From Actinomycetota bacterium (GTDB lineage Bacteria; Actinomycetota; Thermoleophilia; UBA2241), in NCBI GenBank assembly GCA_026392265.1, contig JAPLCL010000214.1:1-11125 (forward strand): a DNA stretch of 11,125 bases. Direction: 5' to 3'. Numbering within the stretch: the first letter of the stretch is position 1; each line of letters starts with the position of its first letter. A model generated the notes under the pieces. It did not search any database, was not told the origin of the DNA, and saw only the letters and a program-made list of their open reading frames with translations. The translations under genes and the position numbers were made by a program. Positions 5,634-11,125 of the stretch are shown here, piece by piece.

Positions 5634-6971
5634 ATGGACGTGCCAAAGACCCGTTACGCTCAAGCCGCCGACGGCACGAGCCTGGCCTACCAGGTCTTCG
5701 GCGAAGGCGACAACGACCTCCTCTACCTCAACACCGGGTTCTCCCACCTTGAGATCATGTGGGAGTTGCCGCACTACGCCCGGTTCATGCGACGCCTGAG
5801 CGCGGGGCACCGGGTGATCACCTTCGACAAGCGCGGATGGGGACTGTCCGAGCGCAGGGCGCCTGTCGCCGACCTCGAGACGATGCTGGATGACCTGCGG
5901 ACCGTCCTCGACGCGGCCGACTCGCAGCGAACCGTGCTGTTCGGGTTCGGTGAAATGGGCGGTGCCCCGTGCGCCGTGTATGCAGCGACGTTCCCTGAGC
6001 GTGTGCGTGCCTTCATCTGGTGGGGAGCGCGTGCGCGCGGTACATGGGCGCCCGACTACCCATGGGGTGGCACCGAGGAGGACATCGCGGGGAGCAGCGA
6101 ACTCGAGCCCGGCTGGGGAGACGAGAGCCGAGCCGCCGAGCTCATGCGTGACGTCGGCGTCCCCTCGATCGCGGCGGACACCCGCCTGCAGTCCTGGTTC
6201 GCCCGCCTGTGCCGCTACTCCGCTGCACCGGCGGAGATGCTACGGAACGATGAGGCCTGGTATGCGGTCGACGTGCGCGGCGTGCTGTCCTCGGTCCACG
6301 TGCCCACACTCGTGACGACAAGGGACTCTCCGGACGACGAGGCCCGCTACCTCGCCGGACTGATACCGGGCGCCTCGGTCGCGGTGCTCCACGGCGAGGA
6401 CTACCCGCCGTACCTTGGCGATCAGGAGGAAGTGCTCGCCGCGATCGGCGGCTTCCTCGATTCGGTGCAGCGCGAGGAAGCCGAGCTCGATCGGGTCCTC
6501 GCGACGGTGATGTTCACCGACGTCGTAGGCTCCACGGAGAAGGCAGCACAGCTGGGCGACCACCAATGGAAGGACCTGCTCGATCGTCACCATGCCACGG
6601 TCCGCAGCCTTCTGGCCCGATATCGAGGAACGGAGGTCAAGACCACAGGCGATGGTTTCCTCGCGACCTTTGACGGACCGGCGAGGGCCGTCAAGTGCGC
6701 CGAGGGCGTCTGCCAGGCCGTGAGGCCTCTCGGTGTGGAGGTGCGCGCCGGCTGCCACACGGGCGAGATCGAGCTCCTGGGTGCCGACGTGGGCGGCATC
6801 GCCGTCCACATCGCCGCCAGGGTCGCCGCTCTTGCCGCTCCCTCCGAAGTGCTCGTGAGCTCGACGGTGAAGGACCTCACCGCCGGCTCGGGTCTCGCTT
6901 TCGAGGACCGTGGCGAGCACGTGCTCAAGGGCGTGCCGGGAAGCTGGCATCTCTACGCCGTTGAGCACTGA
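5634..6971 (+). CDS. Alpha/beta-hydrolase-like domain fused to class III adenylate/guanylate cyclase
   Basis: A 445-aa fusion with the Rv1900c-like architecture: alpha/beta-hydrolase fold (about 1-285) then a class III nucleotide cyclase domain (about 287-445), predicted to make cAMP (or cGMP) in the cytosol under control of the N-terminal domain. Cyclase residues visible: metal Asp D296 in MFTDVVGST and D340 in KTTGDGF, purine-contacting K336 and D385 (ADVGG), and R396 in HIAARV. The transition-state Asn position is His (H392). The hydrolase half is degenerate: the nucleophile elbow reads GFGEMGG (104-110) where relatives have GxSEGG, so Ser is Gly at 106, and the terminal His motif DHxP is DYPP (Y257). 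It therefore probably senses a ligand rather than hydrolysing one. I chose ATG 5634, with GAGG (5623-5626) as ribosome-binding site. A small ORF precedes it by 10 bp. It is intact but flanked by integrase debris. Confidence 0.93.
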   Translation: MDVPKTRYAQAADGTSLAYQVFGEGDNDLLYLNTGFSHLEIMWELPHYARFMRRLSAGHRVITFDKRGWGLSERRAPVADLETMLDDLRTVLDAADSQRTVLFGFGEMGGAPCAVYAATFPERVRAFIWWGARARGTWAPDYPWGGTEEDIAGSSELEPGWGDESRAAELMRDVGVPSIAADTRLQSWFARLCRYSAAPAEMLRNDEAWYAVDVRGVLSSVHVPTLVTTRDSPDDEARYLAGLIPGASVAVLHGEDYPPYLGDQEEVLAAIGGFLDSVQREEAELDRVLATVMFTDVVGSTEKAAQLGDHQWKDLLDRHHATVRSLLARYRGTEVKTTGDGFLATFDGPARAVKCAEGVCQAVRPLGVEVRAGCHTGEIELLGADVGGIAVHIAARVAALAAPSEVLVSSTVKDLTAGSGLAFEDRGEHVLKGVPGSWHLYAVEH

Positions 6972-7023
6972 GTTTTCGAGGGTCCACGGTCTGCTTCTTC
7001 CGAGTGCCGCGGCGTCTGTTCCG

Positions 7024-7072
7024 CCAGTGCTGCCCTCGATCCCGCGTCGGTCCTCTCGGCGGCGACCGAAGC
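7024..7072 (-). pseudogene. Integrase 3'-end remnant, copy 1 (about 16 codons)
   Basis: On the - strand these bases read ASVAAERTDAGSRAAL, matching the C-terminal tail (QEEAAEKIDAG then RAAL) of copies 2 and 3 at both DNA and protein level. CCAGTGC, CCCGCGTCG and CTCTCGGCGGC segments align in register with the other two on the + strand. Nothing further upstream of this integrase is left. It starts 50 bp after the cyclase stop. The stretch 6972-7363 otherwise holds only copy 2 and a hairpin; I see nothing supportable in 7073-7244. Confidence 0.5.
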
Positions 7073-7244
7073 GACGAAGGCGACCGATCCCCCCGGCCTC
7101 GTCGCTCATGTAAGGGACTCGGGCGTACTACCAGCAATCGTGGCCCCCGGCCCTCGTCCCGGGCCTCCTGCCGGGGTCTCGACCTGGCTGGGAATTCGAT
7201 CCGCTTCGTCTCTATCGTCTTCTGCGTCTTCACGACGCCCGCCA

Positions 7245-7333
7245 TCATCCCGCCGGTGCCGCCCTCAGTCCGGCGTCGATCTTCTCGGCGGCTTCTTCCT
7301 GCATGGCGGCAGGACGTGGCCGTACGTGTTGAG
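7245..7333 (-). pseudogene. Integrase 3'-end remnant, copy 2 (about 30 codons, frameshifted)
   Basis: The - strand reads NTYGHVLP, then, after loss of one base at about 7305-7306, MQEEAAEKIDAGLRAAPAG and a TGA stop (7247-7245). NTYGHV is the nucleophile-Tyr block of tyrosine recombinases (Tyr codon 7324-7322), and the tail is nearly identical to copy 3 at 8320-8605. Upstream of about 7333 homology ends in the hairpin that follows the DUF1028 gene. It is a scar, not a gene. Confidence 0.75.
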
Positions 7334-7335
7334 CA

Positions 7336-7355
7336 GCCCGGCCTTCCGGCCGGGC
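7336..7355 (-). terminator. Hairpin after the DUF1028 gene
   Basis: GCCCGGCC (7336-7343), TTCC loop, GGCCGGGC (7348-7355): a perfect 8-bp GC stem with a tetraloop, 8 bp beyond the DUF1028 stop. It lacks a U-tract. It also marks the point where homology to the integrase 3' end stops, so it might instead belong to the insertion junction. Confidence 0.5.
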
Positions 7356-7363
7356 GATGACGT

Positions 7364-8272
7364 TCAGGCCGGCGGAGCGGTGAGGCGCACGATGAGCTGC
7401 GCATCGACAAGCGCCAGGTCGACCGCCGCAAGGCGGCGCAGCAGCTCGGCCCAGTTCGGGTCGCGGCGGTAGACGTCGATGAGGATCGCACGCGCTTCGC
7501 TCTCTCGACCTTGCTCAGCGAGCGTGACTCCCTTCCAGAACTGGAGCTCCACGCTATCGGGAGCCCAGTACTCGGCGGCCGAGAACTTCTCCCAGAAGCC
7601 TGCCATGTCCCCGGCCTGCTGATGCTTGTCAGCCTCGTCAGTGTGGGAGAAGGCGCGCTGCAGCCTCAGCAGGCGCTCAAGTTCTGTGAGCGGCTCAGGG
7701 TGGTCCTCGACGCGCAGGTCAACGAGGACGTCGGCGTACATCCAAGGCTCGCCCGAGTCCACCGCCGCGACCACCAGCAGGGCGCTCGATTCGCGCCCGC
7801 GAATGTCACCGCCCTCAGACTCCGCGGCATGCAGCGCGGCCATGAGACGCGCCGCCAGATCGCCGTCTGCTTCGCGATAGGCGGCCGCCATCGCATCCCA
7901 GACGGTGTCGTTGAACATCATGTTGGCCTGGCAACTGAAGCCGCCGCCACACACATGGCCGGCGGCAGCGATGCAGCGCTCTCCCGTGTGGGCAGCGACG
8001 ATGCCATGGGCGTCGACCATGGCGACCTGGCGCACAGCGGCCTCTTCGTCTGCAGCGACCAGCTGCGCGAGCGCCTCCGTCGCCGAGAGCCCACCGGCCA
8101 TGAGCTCCAGGCCCTTGGGTCCGTAGCCGGGGTTGACGATGGACTGGGTAGCGACGACACCGACGCCGGCACGCGCCCACGGCACGATCGGACCTACGGA
8201 GAAGGCGTGCGACTGGACGGCGACCCCGAGCTGGCCCGTCTGCGGGTCACGCGCGACGATCGAGTAGGTCAT
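7364..8272 (-). CDS. DUF1028 protein (Ntn-hydrolase-like) with TPR-like C-terminus
   Basis: The first ~200 residues are a DUF1028 domain, predicted from structure to have the Ntn-hydrolase fold; no substrate is established. Family blocks: MTYSIVARDPQTGQLGVAVQS at the N-terminus, GVGVVATQSIVNPGYGPKGL, GGDIRGRESSALLV (154-167) and LRVEDHPEPLTEL (186-198). Ntn hydrolases use an N-terminal Thr, Ser or Cys; here Thr2 would be exposed after Met removal, which is suggestive only. Residues about 205-290 are helical and TPR-like (SVELQFWKGVTLAEQGRESEA), common in the family. I chose ATG 8272 with GGAAGG six bases before it; a GTG directly upstream (8275) is too close. It is intact (302 aa), alone, and sandwiched between two integrase 3'-end scars in the same orientation. 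It reads 47 bp downstream of the copy 3 stop and may depend on a promoter in that debris. Confidence 0.9.
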   Translation of the reverse strand: MTYSIVARDPQTGQLGVAVQSHAFSVGPIVPWARAGVGVVATQSIVNPGYGPKGLELMAGGLSATEALAQLVAADEEAAVRQVAMVDAHGIVAAHTGERCIAAAGHVCGGGFSCQANMMFNDTVWDAMAAAYREADGDLAARLMAALHAAESEGGDIRGRESSALLVVAAVDSGEPWMYADVLVDLRVEDHPEPLTELERLLRLQRAFSHTDEADKHQQAGDMAGFWEKFSAAEYWAPDSVELQFWKGVTLAEQGRESEARAILIDVYRRDPNWAELLRRLAAVDLALVDAQLIVRLTAPPA

Positions 8273-8319
8273 CACGTTCCTTCCGGCAGCGTCGAAAGCT
8301 ACTTCCGGGTGTGACGTTC

Positions 8320-8605
8320 CTATCCTGCCAGTGCCGCCCGCCGTCCCGCGTCGATCTTCTCCGCGGCTTCCTCCTGCATGCCCGGCATCACGAGACTGTA
8401 GGTGTCCAAAGTGATCGAGATCGAGGCGTGACCGAGGCGCTCTGACACGACCTTAGGATGTAAGCCGGCCTTCAAGAGCGCCGAGGCATGGCTGTGACGC
8501 AAAGTCGTGAAATCGAATCTCGAGCCTCTGCTTCGTCTTGAACCGTCGCCACACGCGGTCGAAGTTCGAGGGCCACCACGGACCGCCGCGCGGCACCGCC
8601 AGGAC
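8320..8605 (-). pseudogene. Tyrosine recombinase C-terminal remnant, copy 3 (frameshifted)
   Basis: The - strand encodes the last third of an integrase in two frames: VPRGGPWWPSNFDRVWRRF and then LEIRFHD, followed, after one extra T at about 8501, by TLRHSHASALLKAGLHPKVV, SERLGHASISITLDTYSLVM and MQEEAAEKIDAG, ending at TAG 8322-8320. Together these contain the HxxR box (HDLRH), the LGH His and the nucleophile Tyr. The core-binding domain and first catalytic Arg are missing. At about 8596-8615 integrase homology gives way to argH sequence on the opposite strand, so this is a rearrangement joint. The single frameshift with an otherwise well preserved sequence suggests the decay is fairly recent. 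Confidence 0.88.
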
Positions 8606-8614
8606 GAGCACGCA

Positions 8615-8984
8615 CTCGACGAAGCCGGGCTCGCGGGCGAGGGTCTTGCGGGCCTGCTCTGCGTCCTGCACGGGCTGCCGCTCGCCTGCAACACCGACCT
8701 GCGCAAGAACAAACGCTACCTGGTCGCGAAAAGCGTCCCCTTCCGCGAGGCCCACCACTTGGCTGGCGCCCTGGTGCGCGACTGCCTCGGGCGCGACGTG
8801 GCCCTCGACGACGCGTCTCTCGAGGACTTGCGGCGGATGGGCCCCGTGTTCGATGATGACTACGCGGCGGCGCTCGACCCGCGCCTCGCTGGCGCGCAAG
8901 GCGCTCGTCGGGGGCTCGGCTCCCGAGCGCGTGCGTGAGCAGCTGGAGCGCGCCGCAGCGCTGCTCGAGATGCCCGAACCTTGA
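8615..8984 (+). pseudogene. argH: Argininosuccinate lyase remnant (5' truncated, internal deletion, frameshift)
   Basis: ArgH splits argininosuccinate into arginine and fumarate. Only the C-terminal part is recognisable: LAGLLCVLHGLPLACNTDL (equivalent to the GLLTLLKGLPLAYNRDL segment), then directly YLVAKSVPFREAHHLAGALV, which in intact ArgH lies roughly 80 residues later, then SLEDLRRMGPVFDDDYAAALDPR. About 8883 one base is missing and reading continues in another frame as ASLARKALVGGSAPERVREQL to TGA 8984. The Ser-containing catalytic loop (GSSxMPxKxNP) and everything before it is absent, so it is inactive. The stop lies 7 bp before the FAD oxidase ATG, so the ribosome-binding site of that gene is embedded in the remnant and the two were probably an operon. 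Copy-number context (whether an intact argH exists elsewhere) is not visible. Confidence 0.85.
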
Positions 8985-8991
8985 GGGGACG

Positions 8992-10422
8992 ATGAAGCGC
9001 TCCGACATCTGGACCAGGAACGCGCCGCCGGGGTCGCTCGTCGACGTCGCGCTGCGCGACGTCGCCTTCACGCCCTTCTGGCTCGACAGTCCCGATGCGC
9101 CGCATCCGACGCCGCCGCTCGCCGGCGCGACGACATGCGACCTGGCCGTGGTCGGCGGCGGCTTCACCGGCCTCTGGACGGCGCTGCTCGCCAAGGAGCA
9201 GGACCCTTCGTCGGACGTGCTCGTCCTCGAGGCCGCACGAGTCGGCTGGGCCGCCTCGGGGCGTAACGGCGGGTTCGCGATGGCGACACTCACGCACGGG
9301 CCTCGCAACGGCATCGATCGGTTTCCGGCCGAGCTTCCGGAGCTGGACCGGCTCGGCCGCGCCAACCTGCGCGCGATCGGCGACTTCGTCGCGGGCCACC
9401 AGATCGACTGCGACTGGGAACCGACCGGCGAACTGCTCGCCGCCGTGGAGCCGTGGCAGATCGACGACTGCAGGGAAGGAGCCGAGATCCTGCTTGCGAG
9501 CGGCTACGACGCCAGCTTCATCGAAGGCGAGGAGCTGCGCCAGGACATCAAGTCGCCGATCTATCTCGGCGGCTTCTGGGACCGCGACGGTTGTGCCATG
9601 GTCGACCCGGCGCGCCTGGCGTGGGGCCTGCGGCGCGTCTGTCTAGAGGCGGGCGTGCGCCTCGCCGAAGGCACGCCGGTGCTTGAACTCGAACGCGACG
9701 GACGGCGGGTGCGCTTGCGGACGCCCGTCGCCAGCGTGAGTGCCGCACGCGTGGCGCTGGGCACGAACGCCTTTCCGGCGCTCCTAAAGCGGCTCCGGCT
9801 CTCGGTCGTCCCGATCTACGACTACGCGCTCATGACGGAGCCGCTCGACGCCGAGCGGCGTGCCGCGATCGGCTGGCGGCAGCGTCAGGGCATCAGTGAC
9901 GCCGGCAACCAGTTCCACTACTACCGGCTGACGCGCGACGACCGCATCCTCTGGGGCGGGTACGACGCCGTCTACTACTTCGGCAGCCGCATCGACGCCG
10001 CGCTCGAGTCTCGCCCCGACATCTTCGCCAAGCTCGCCGGGCACTTCTTCACGACCTTCCCGCAGCTTGAGGGTGTTCGGTTCACGCACGCTTGGGGCGG
10101 CGTCATCGACACGTGTCTGCGAGTCTGCGCCTTCTACGGCACCGCACTGGGCGGCCGGGTCGCCTACTCGCTCGGATACACGGGCATGGGTGTGGCCGAG
10201 TCCCGTTTCGGCGCCGCGACGATGCTCGAGCTTCTCGCCGGTGACGGGCCGACGGCCGACCTGCGCCTCGTGCGCTCCCGCCCGATGCCGTTCCCGCCCG
10301 AGCCGCTGCGCTACGCCGCCATCGAAGGGACCCGGCGCGCGTACGCTCGCGCCGACGCGACGGGCGAGCGTGGCACCTGGCTGTGGTTGCTCGACCGTTT
10401 CGGCCTCGGCTTCGACTCCTGA
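8992..10422 (+). CDS. FAD-dependent oxidoreductase, DAO family (gamma-glutamylputrescine oxidase-like)
   Basis: A 476-aa flavoenzyme of the D-amino-acid-oxidase/PuuB type, expected to oxidise an amine or amino acid to the imine and pass electrons to O2 or a carrier; the actual substrate is unknown. Evidence: N-terminal FPFW-like FTPFWLDSP, Rossmann FAD loop VVGGGFTG (G55, G57, G60) with the ribose-binding acidic E80 ending VLVLE, the ASGRNGGF block (88-95) near the isoalloxazine, and C-terminal GYTGMGVAES (395-404) that closes over FAD. The end WLLDRFGLGFDS is also usual for actinobacterial members, so the gene looks complete. ATG 8992 follows GAGGGGAC at good distance; a longer frame upstream only overlaps the argH remnant. 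No twin-Arg or Sec signal, so cytosolic. It is intact although both neighbours (argH, DNA glycosylase) are ruined, which may mean it is still selected. Confidence 0.92.
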   Translation: MKRSDIWTRNAPPGSLVDVALRDVAFTPFWLDSPDAPHPTPPLAGATTCDLAVVGGGFTGLWTALLAKEQDPSSDVLVLEAARVGWAASGRNGGFAMATLTHGPRNGIDRFPAELPELDRLGRANLRAIGDFVAGHQIDCDWEPTGELLAAVEPWQIDDCREGAEILLASGYDASFIEGEELRQDIKSPIYLGGFWDRDGCAMVDPARLAWGLRRVCLEAGVRLAEGTPVLELERDGRRVRLRTPVASVSAARVALGTNAFPALLKRLRLSVVPIYDYALMTEPLDAERRAAIGWRQRQGISDAGNQFHYYRLTRDDRILWGGYDAVYYFGSRIDAALESRPDIFAKLAGHFFTTFPQLEGVRFTHAWGGVIDTCLRVCAFYGTALGGRVAYSLGYTGMGVAESRFGAATMLELLAGDGPTADLRLVRSRPMPFPPEPLRYAAIEGTRRAYARADATGERGTWLWLLDRFGLGFDS

Positions 10423-10437
10423 GCCGTCGGTGACAGA

Positions 10438-10455
10438 CGCGCTCCGCGAAGCGCG
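10438..10455 (+). terminator. Small hairpin after the FAD oxidase gene
   Basis: CGCGCT (10438-10443) pairs with AGCGCG (10450-10455) around CCGCGA, 15 bp after the stop. The stem is short and there is no U-tract; a weak terminator or chance. Confidence 0.25.
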
Positions 10456-10464
10456 CCGAACGCG

Positions 10465-10557
10465 GTGCTGCCTCCGGCCTTCTACTCCCACCCTTTGCTC
10501 GAGGTCGCCCGCGACCTTGTCGGCTGCTCGTTCCTGTTCGGCGGCGGCGAGACCGGG
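10465..10557 (+). pseudogene. mpg: 3-methyladenine DNA glycosylase (AAG/MPG family), N-terminal fragment only
   Basis: LPPAFYSHPLLEVARDLVGC followed by SFLFGG matches the conserved start of AAG/MPG-type 3-methyladenine DNA glycosylases (LPxxFYxxxxxxVAxDLLG), which excise alkylated purines in base-excision repair. The match ends after about 31 codons at GETG, just before the expected ETEAY catalytic segment, and unrelated sequence follows. A GTG at 10430 opens a frame (VTDALREARRT) that would join this one with a single-base change and may be the original start. It lies 42 bp after the FAD oxidase. Too short to fold; a broken gene. Confidence 0.7.
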
Positions 10558-10596
10558 CCACGGTACTGGAGGTCTCCGAGCCTCTGCAGCTGCTGC

Positions 10597-10719
10597 GACA
10601 CGGTGGAGATCTCGCAGGACGGGAGGCTCCTCAAGACCCACGCTGCGCGACACGACCGCTCAAAGGAGCGCGGCGCCTTCTCGACACCGGCGGGACGACC
10701 TCACGGCAGCAACGCTGCT
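10597..10719 (+). pseudogene. Probable DDE transposase C-terminal remnant
   Basis: In the frame continuing from the glycosylase fragment, the sequence DTVEISQDGRLLKTHAARHD and then RSKERGAFSTPAGRPHGSN resembles the C-terminal beta segment of IS481/IS21-like integrase-core transposases (a DGxLxxTH stretch followed by HDRxKEHGAFA and GRP). No DDE residues, insertion-sequence ends or target-site duplications are visible. The assignment rests on remembered motif similarity and is tentative. Confidence 0.4.
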
Positions 10720-10731
10720 GAGGACTCAGAC

Positions 10732-10979
10732 GGACGGCCTGCTTGAGCGCCGAGTGCAAGTAGTCGTGATCCTTTCGTACGCTCCTCGGCGCGCGCGGGA
10801 GGTCCAGCTGGGCGGCGTAGCAGCTCTGCAGATGCGCCGGGCGCAGCTTGGCGAGCTTGAGGCCGCCAAGCGCGGGGACGATGTGCGCCTGCAAGAGGTA
10901 GCCGCTCGACTCGTACGCGCGCTACCTTGTGATGACGGGCGTGCTCGGCGTGATAGCTGCGCAGATACTCGGCCACGAT
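10732..10979 (-). pseudogene. Integrase N-terminal (core-binding) remnant, frameshifted
   Basis: The - strand reads IVAEYLRSYHAEHARHHK, shifts frame within the GCGCGC run at about 10916-10925, then continues YESSGYLLQAHIVPALGGLK, LAKLRPAHLQSCYAAQL and SVRKDHDYLHSALKQAV. This is the SAM-like core-binding domain of phage integrases, with the typical HIxPxLGxxxLxxLxPxxIQ block. The catalytic domain that should follow is replaced by debris carrying the probable transposase end on the other strand. Oddly, a catalytic-domain piece lies upstream of it (10983-11125). Confidence 0.75.
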
Positions 10980-10982
10980 CCC

Positions 10983-11125
10983 GCGCAGGCCGATGGCCTC
11001 GCCTCATGCCCGTCATGGCGATCGTGTGCCAGGGGGGAGAGGAGAGGCGCCCATCCTTCATCGCATCCAGGAACACCTTGAGGTGCTCCTTGGTCCAGGT
11101 CTGCATCTCCTTGGTGGCGTCGCTC
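10983..11125 (-). pseudogene. Integrase catalytic-domain fragment, running in from the right edge
   Basis: Reading leftwards from the window edge, MQTWTKEHLKVFLDAMKDG and PPWHTIAMTGMRRG match the start of the tyrosine-recombinase catalytic domain, including the first catalytic Arg in TGMRRG. Two or so bases are lost near 10998, after which AIGLR (the expected EAxGLRW) follows in another frame, and homology then jumps to the N-terminus of a second integrase. The 5' part lies beyond 11125, so whether that part is intact is unknown. Confidence 0.75.

Noticed and set aside
6240..7109. 289-codon - strand frame across the cyclase gene
   Set aside because: Antisense shadow of the cyclase domain in GC-rich DNA; no protein-family features. 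Only its first bases coincide with integrase remnant copy 1, in a different frame.
7511..8314. 267-codon + strand frame opposite DUF1028
   Set aside because: Codon-position mirror of a well-supported DUF1028 gene; no recognisable motif.
8472..9365. 297-codon - strand frame joining integrase copy 3 to sequence opposite argH and the oxidase
   Set aside because: Real integrase similarity is confined to 8320-8605; the remainder is antisense to argH and oxidase sequence.
9784..10653. 289-codon - strand frame opposite the FAD oxidase
   Set aside because: Shadow of the oxidase; composition typical of antisense frames in GC-rich genes.

Overview
The window is a very GC-rich bacterial chromosome segment. 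Short intergenic gaps, GTG starts, 4-bp stop/start overlaps, a probable leaderless promoter, and an alpha/beta-hydrolase-cyclase fusion, DUF1028 protein and gamma-glutamylputrescine-oxidase-like flavoprotein all suggest Actinomycetota. A deep lineage such as Thermoleophilia is my guess and cannot be proved from the sequence alone.

Left part (1-4840), ordinary chromosome. The 3' part of a DedA-family membrane protein gene overlaps thrB (homoserine kinase). Convergent to these are a type II chorismate mutase and, upstream of it on the same strand, a DUF151 bifunctional-nuclease-type protein with a 28-residue uninterrupted Asp/Glu tail and a promoter that predicts a leaderless mRNA. A secreted protein of unknown family follows, then a convergent vapBC (Phd/YefM antitoxin plus PIN toxin) module whose promoter sits between the arms of a perfect 9-bp inverted repeat. 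A tRNA-Ile(GAU) with its own good promoter and an encoded CCA closes this part.

Right part (4840-11125), a decayed insertion region starting at the tRNA. I count six tyrosine-recombinase (integrase) fragments: one C-terminal piece just after the tRNA (+ strand), three successive C-terminal ends of related integrases on the - strand (7024-7072, 7245-7333, 8320-8605), and two joined in the wrong order at the right edge (catalytic piece, then N-terminal piece). Between the scars stand three apparently intact single genes: an alpha/beta-hydrolase-like/class III nucleotide cyclase fusion whose hydrolase half has lost its nucleophile Ser and probably its catalytic His, a DUF1028 protein, and an FAD-dependent amine/amino-acid oxidase. 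The FAD gene is flanked by wrecks of two housekeeping genes, argH (5' truncated, internal deletion, frameshift) and a 3-methyladenine DNA glycosylase (only the N-terminus left). A probable transposase C-terminus lies next to the glycosylase fragment.

The most unusual points are the series of same-orientation integrase 3' ends alternating with single genes; the pseudo-hydrolase sensor on a cyclase, preceded by a cluster of CATGCT/AGCATG inverted repeats, a possible three-way-junction RNA and a small ORF with a strong Shine-Dalgarno; and the operator-like repeat around the vapBC promoter. I found no CRISPR array, rRNA or complete mobile element.
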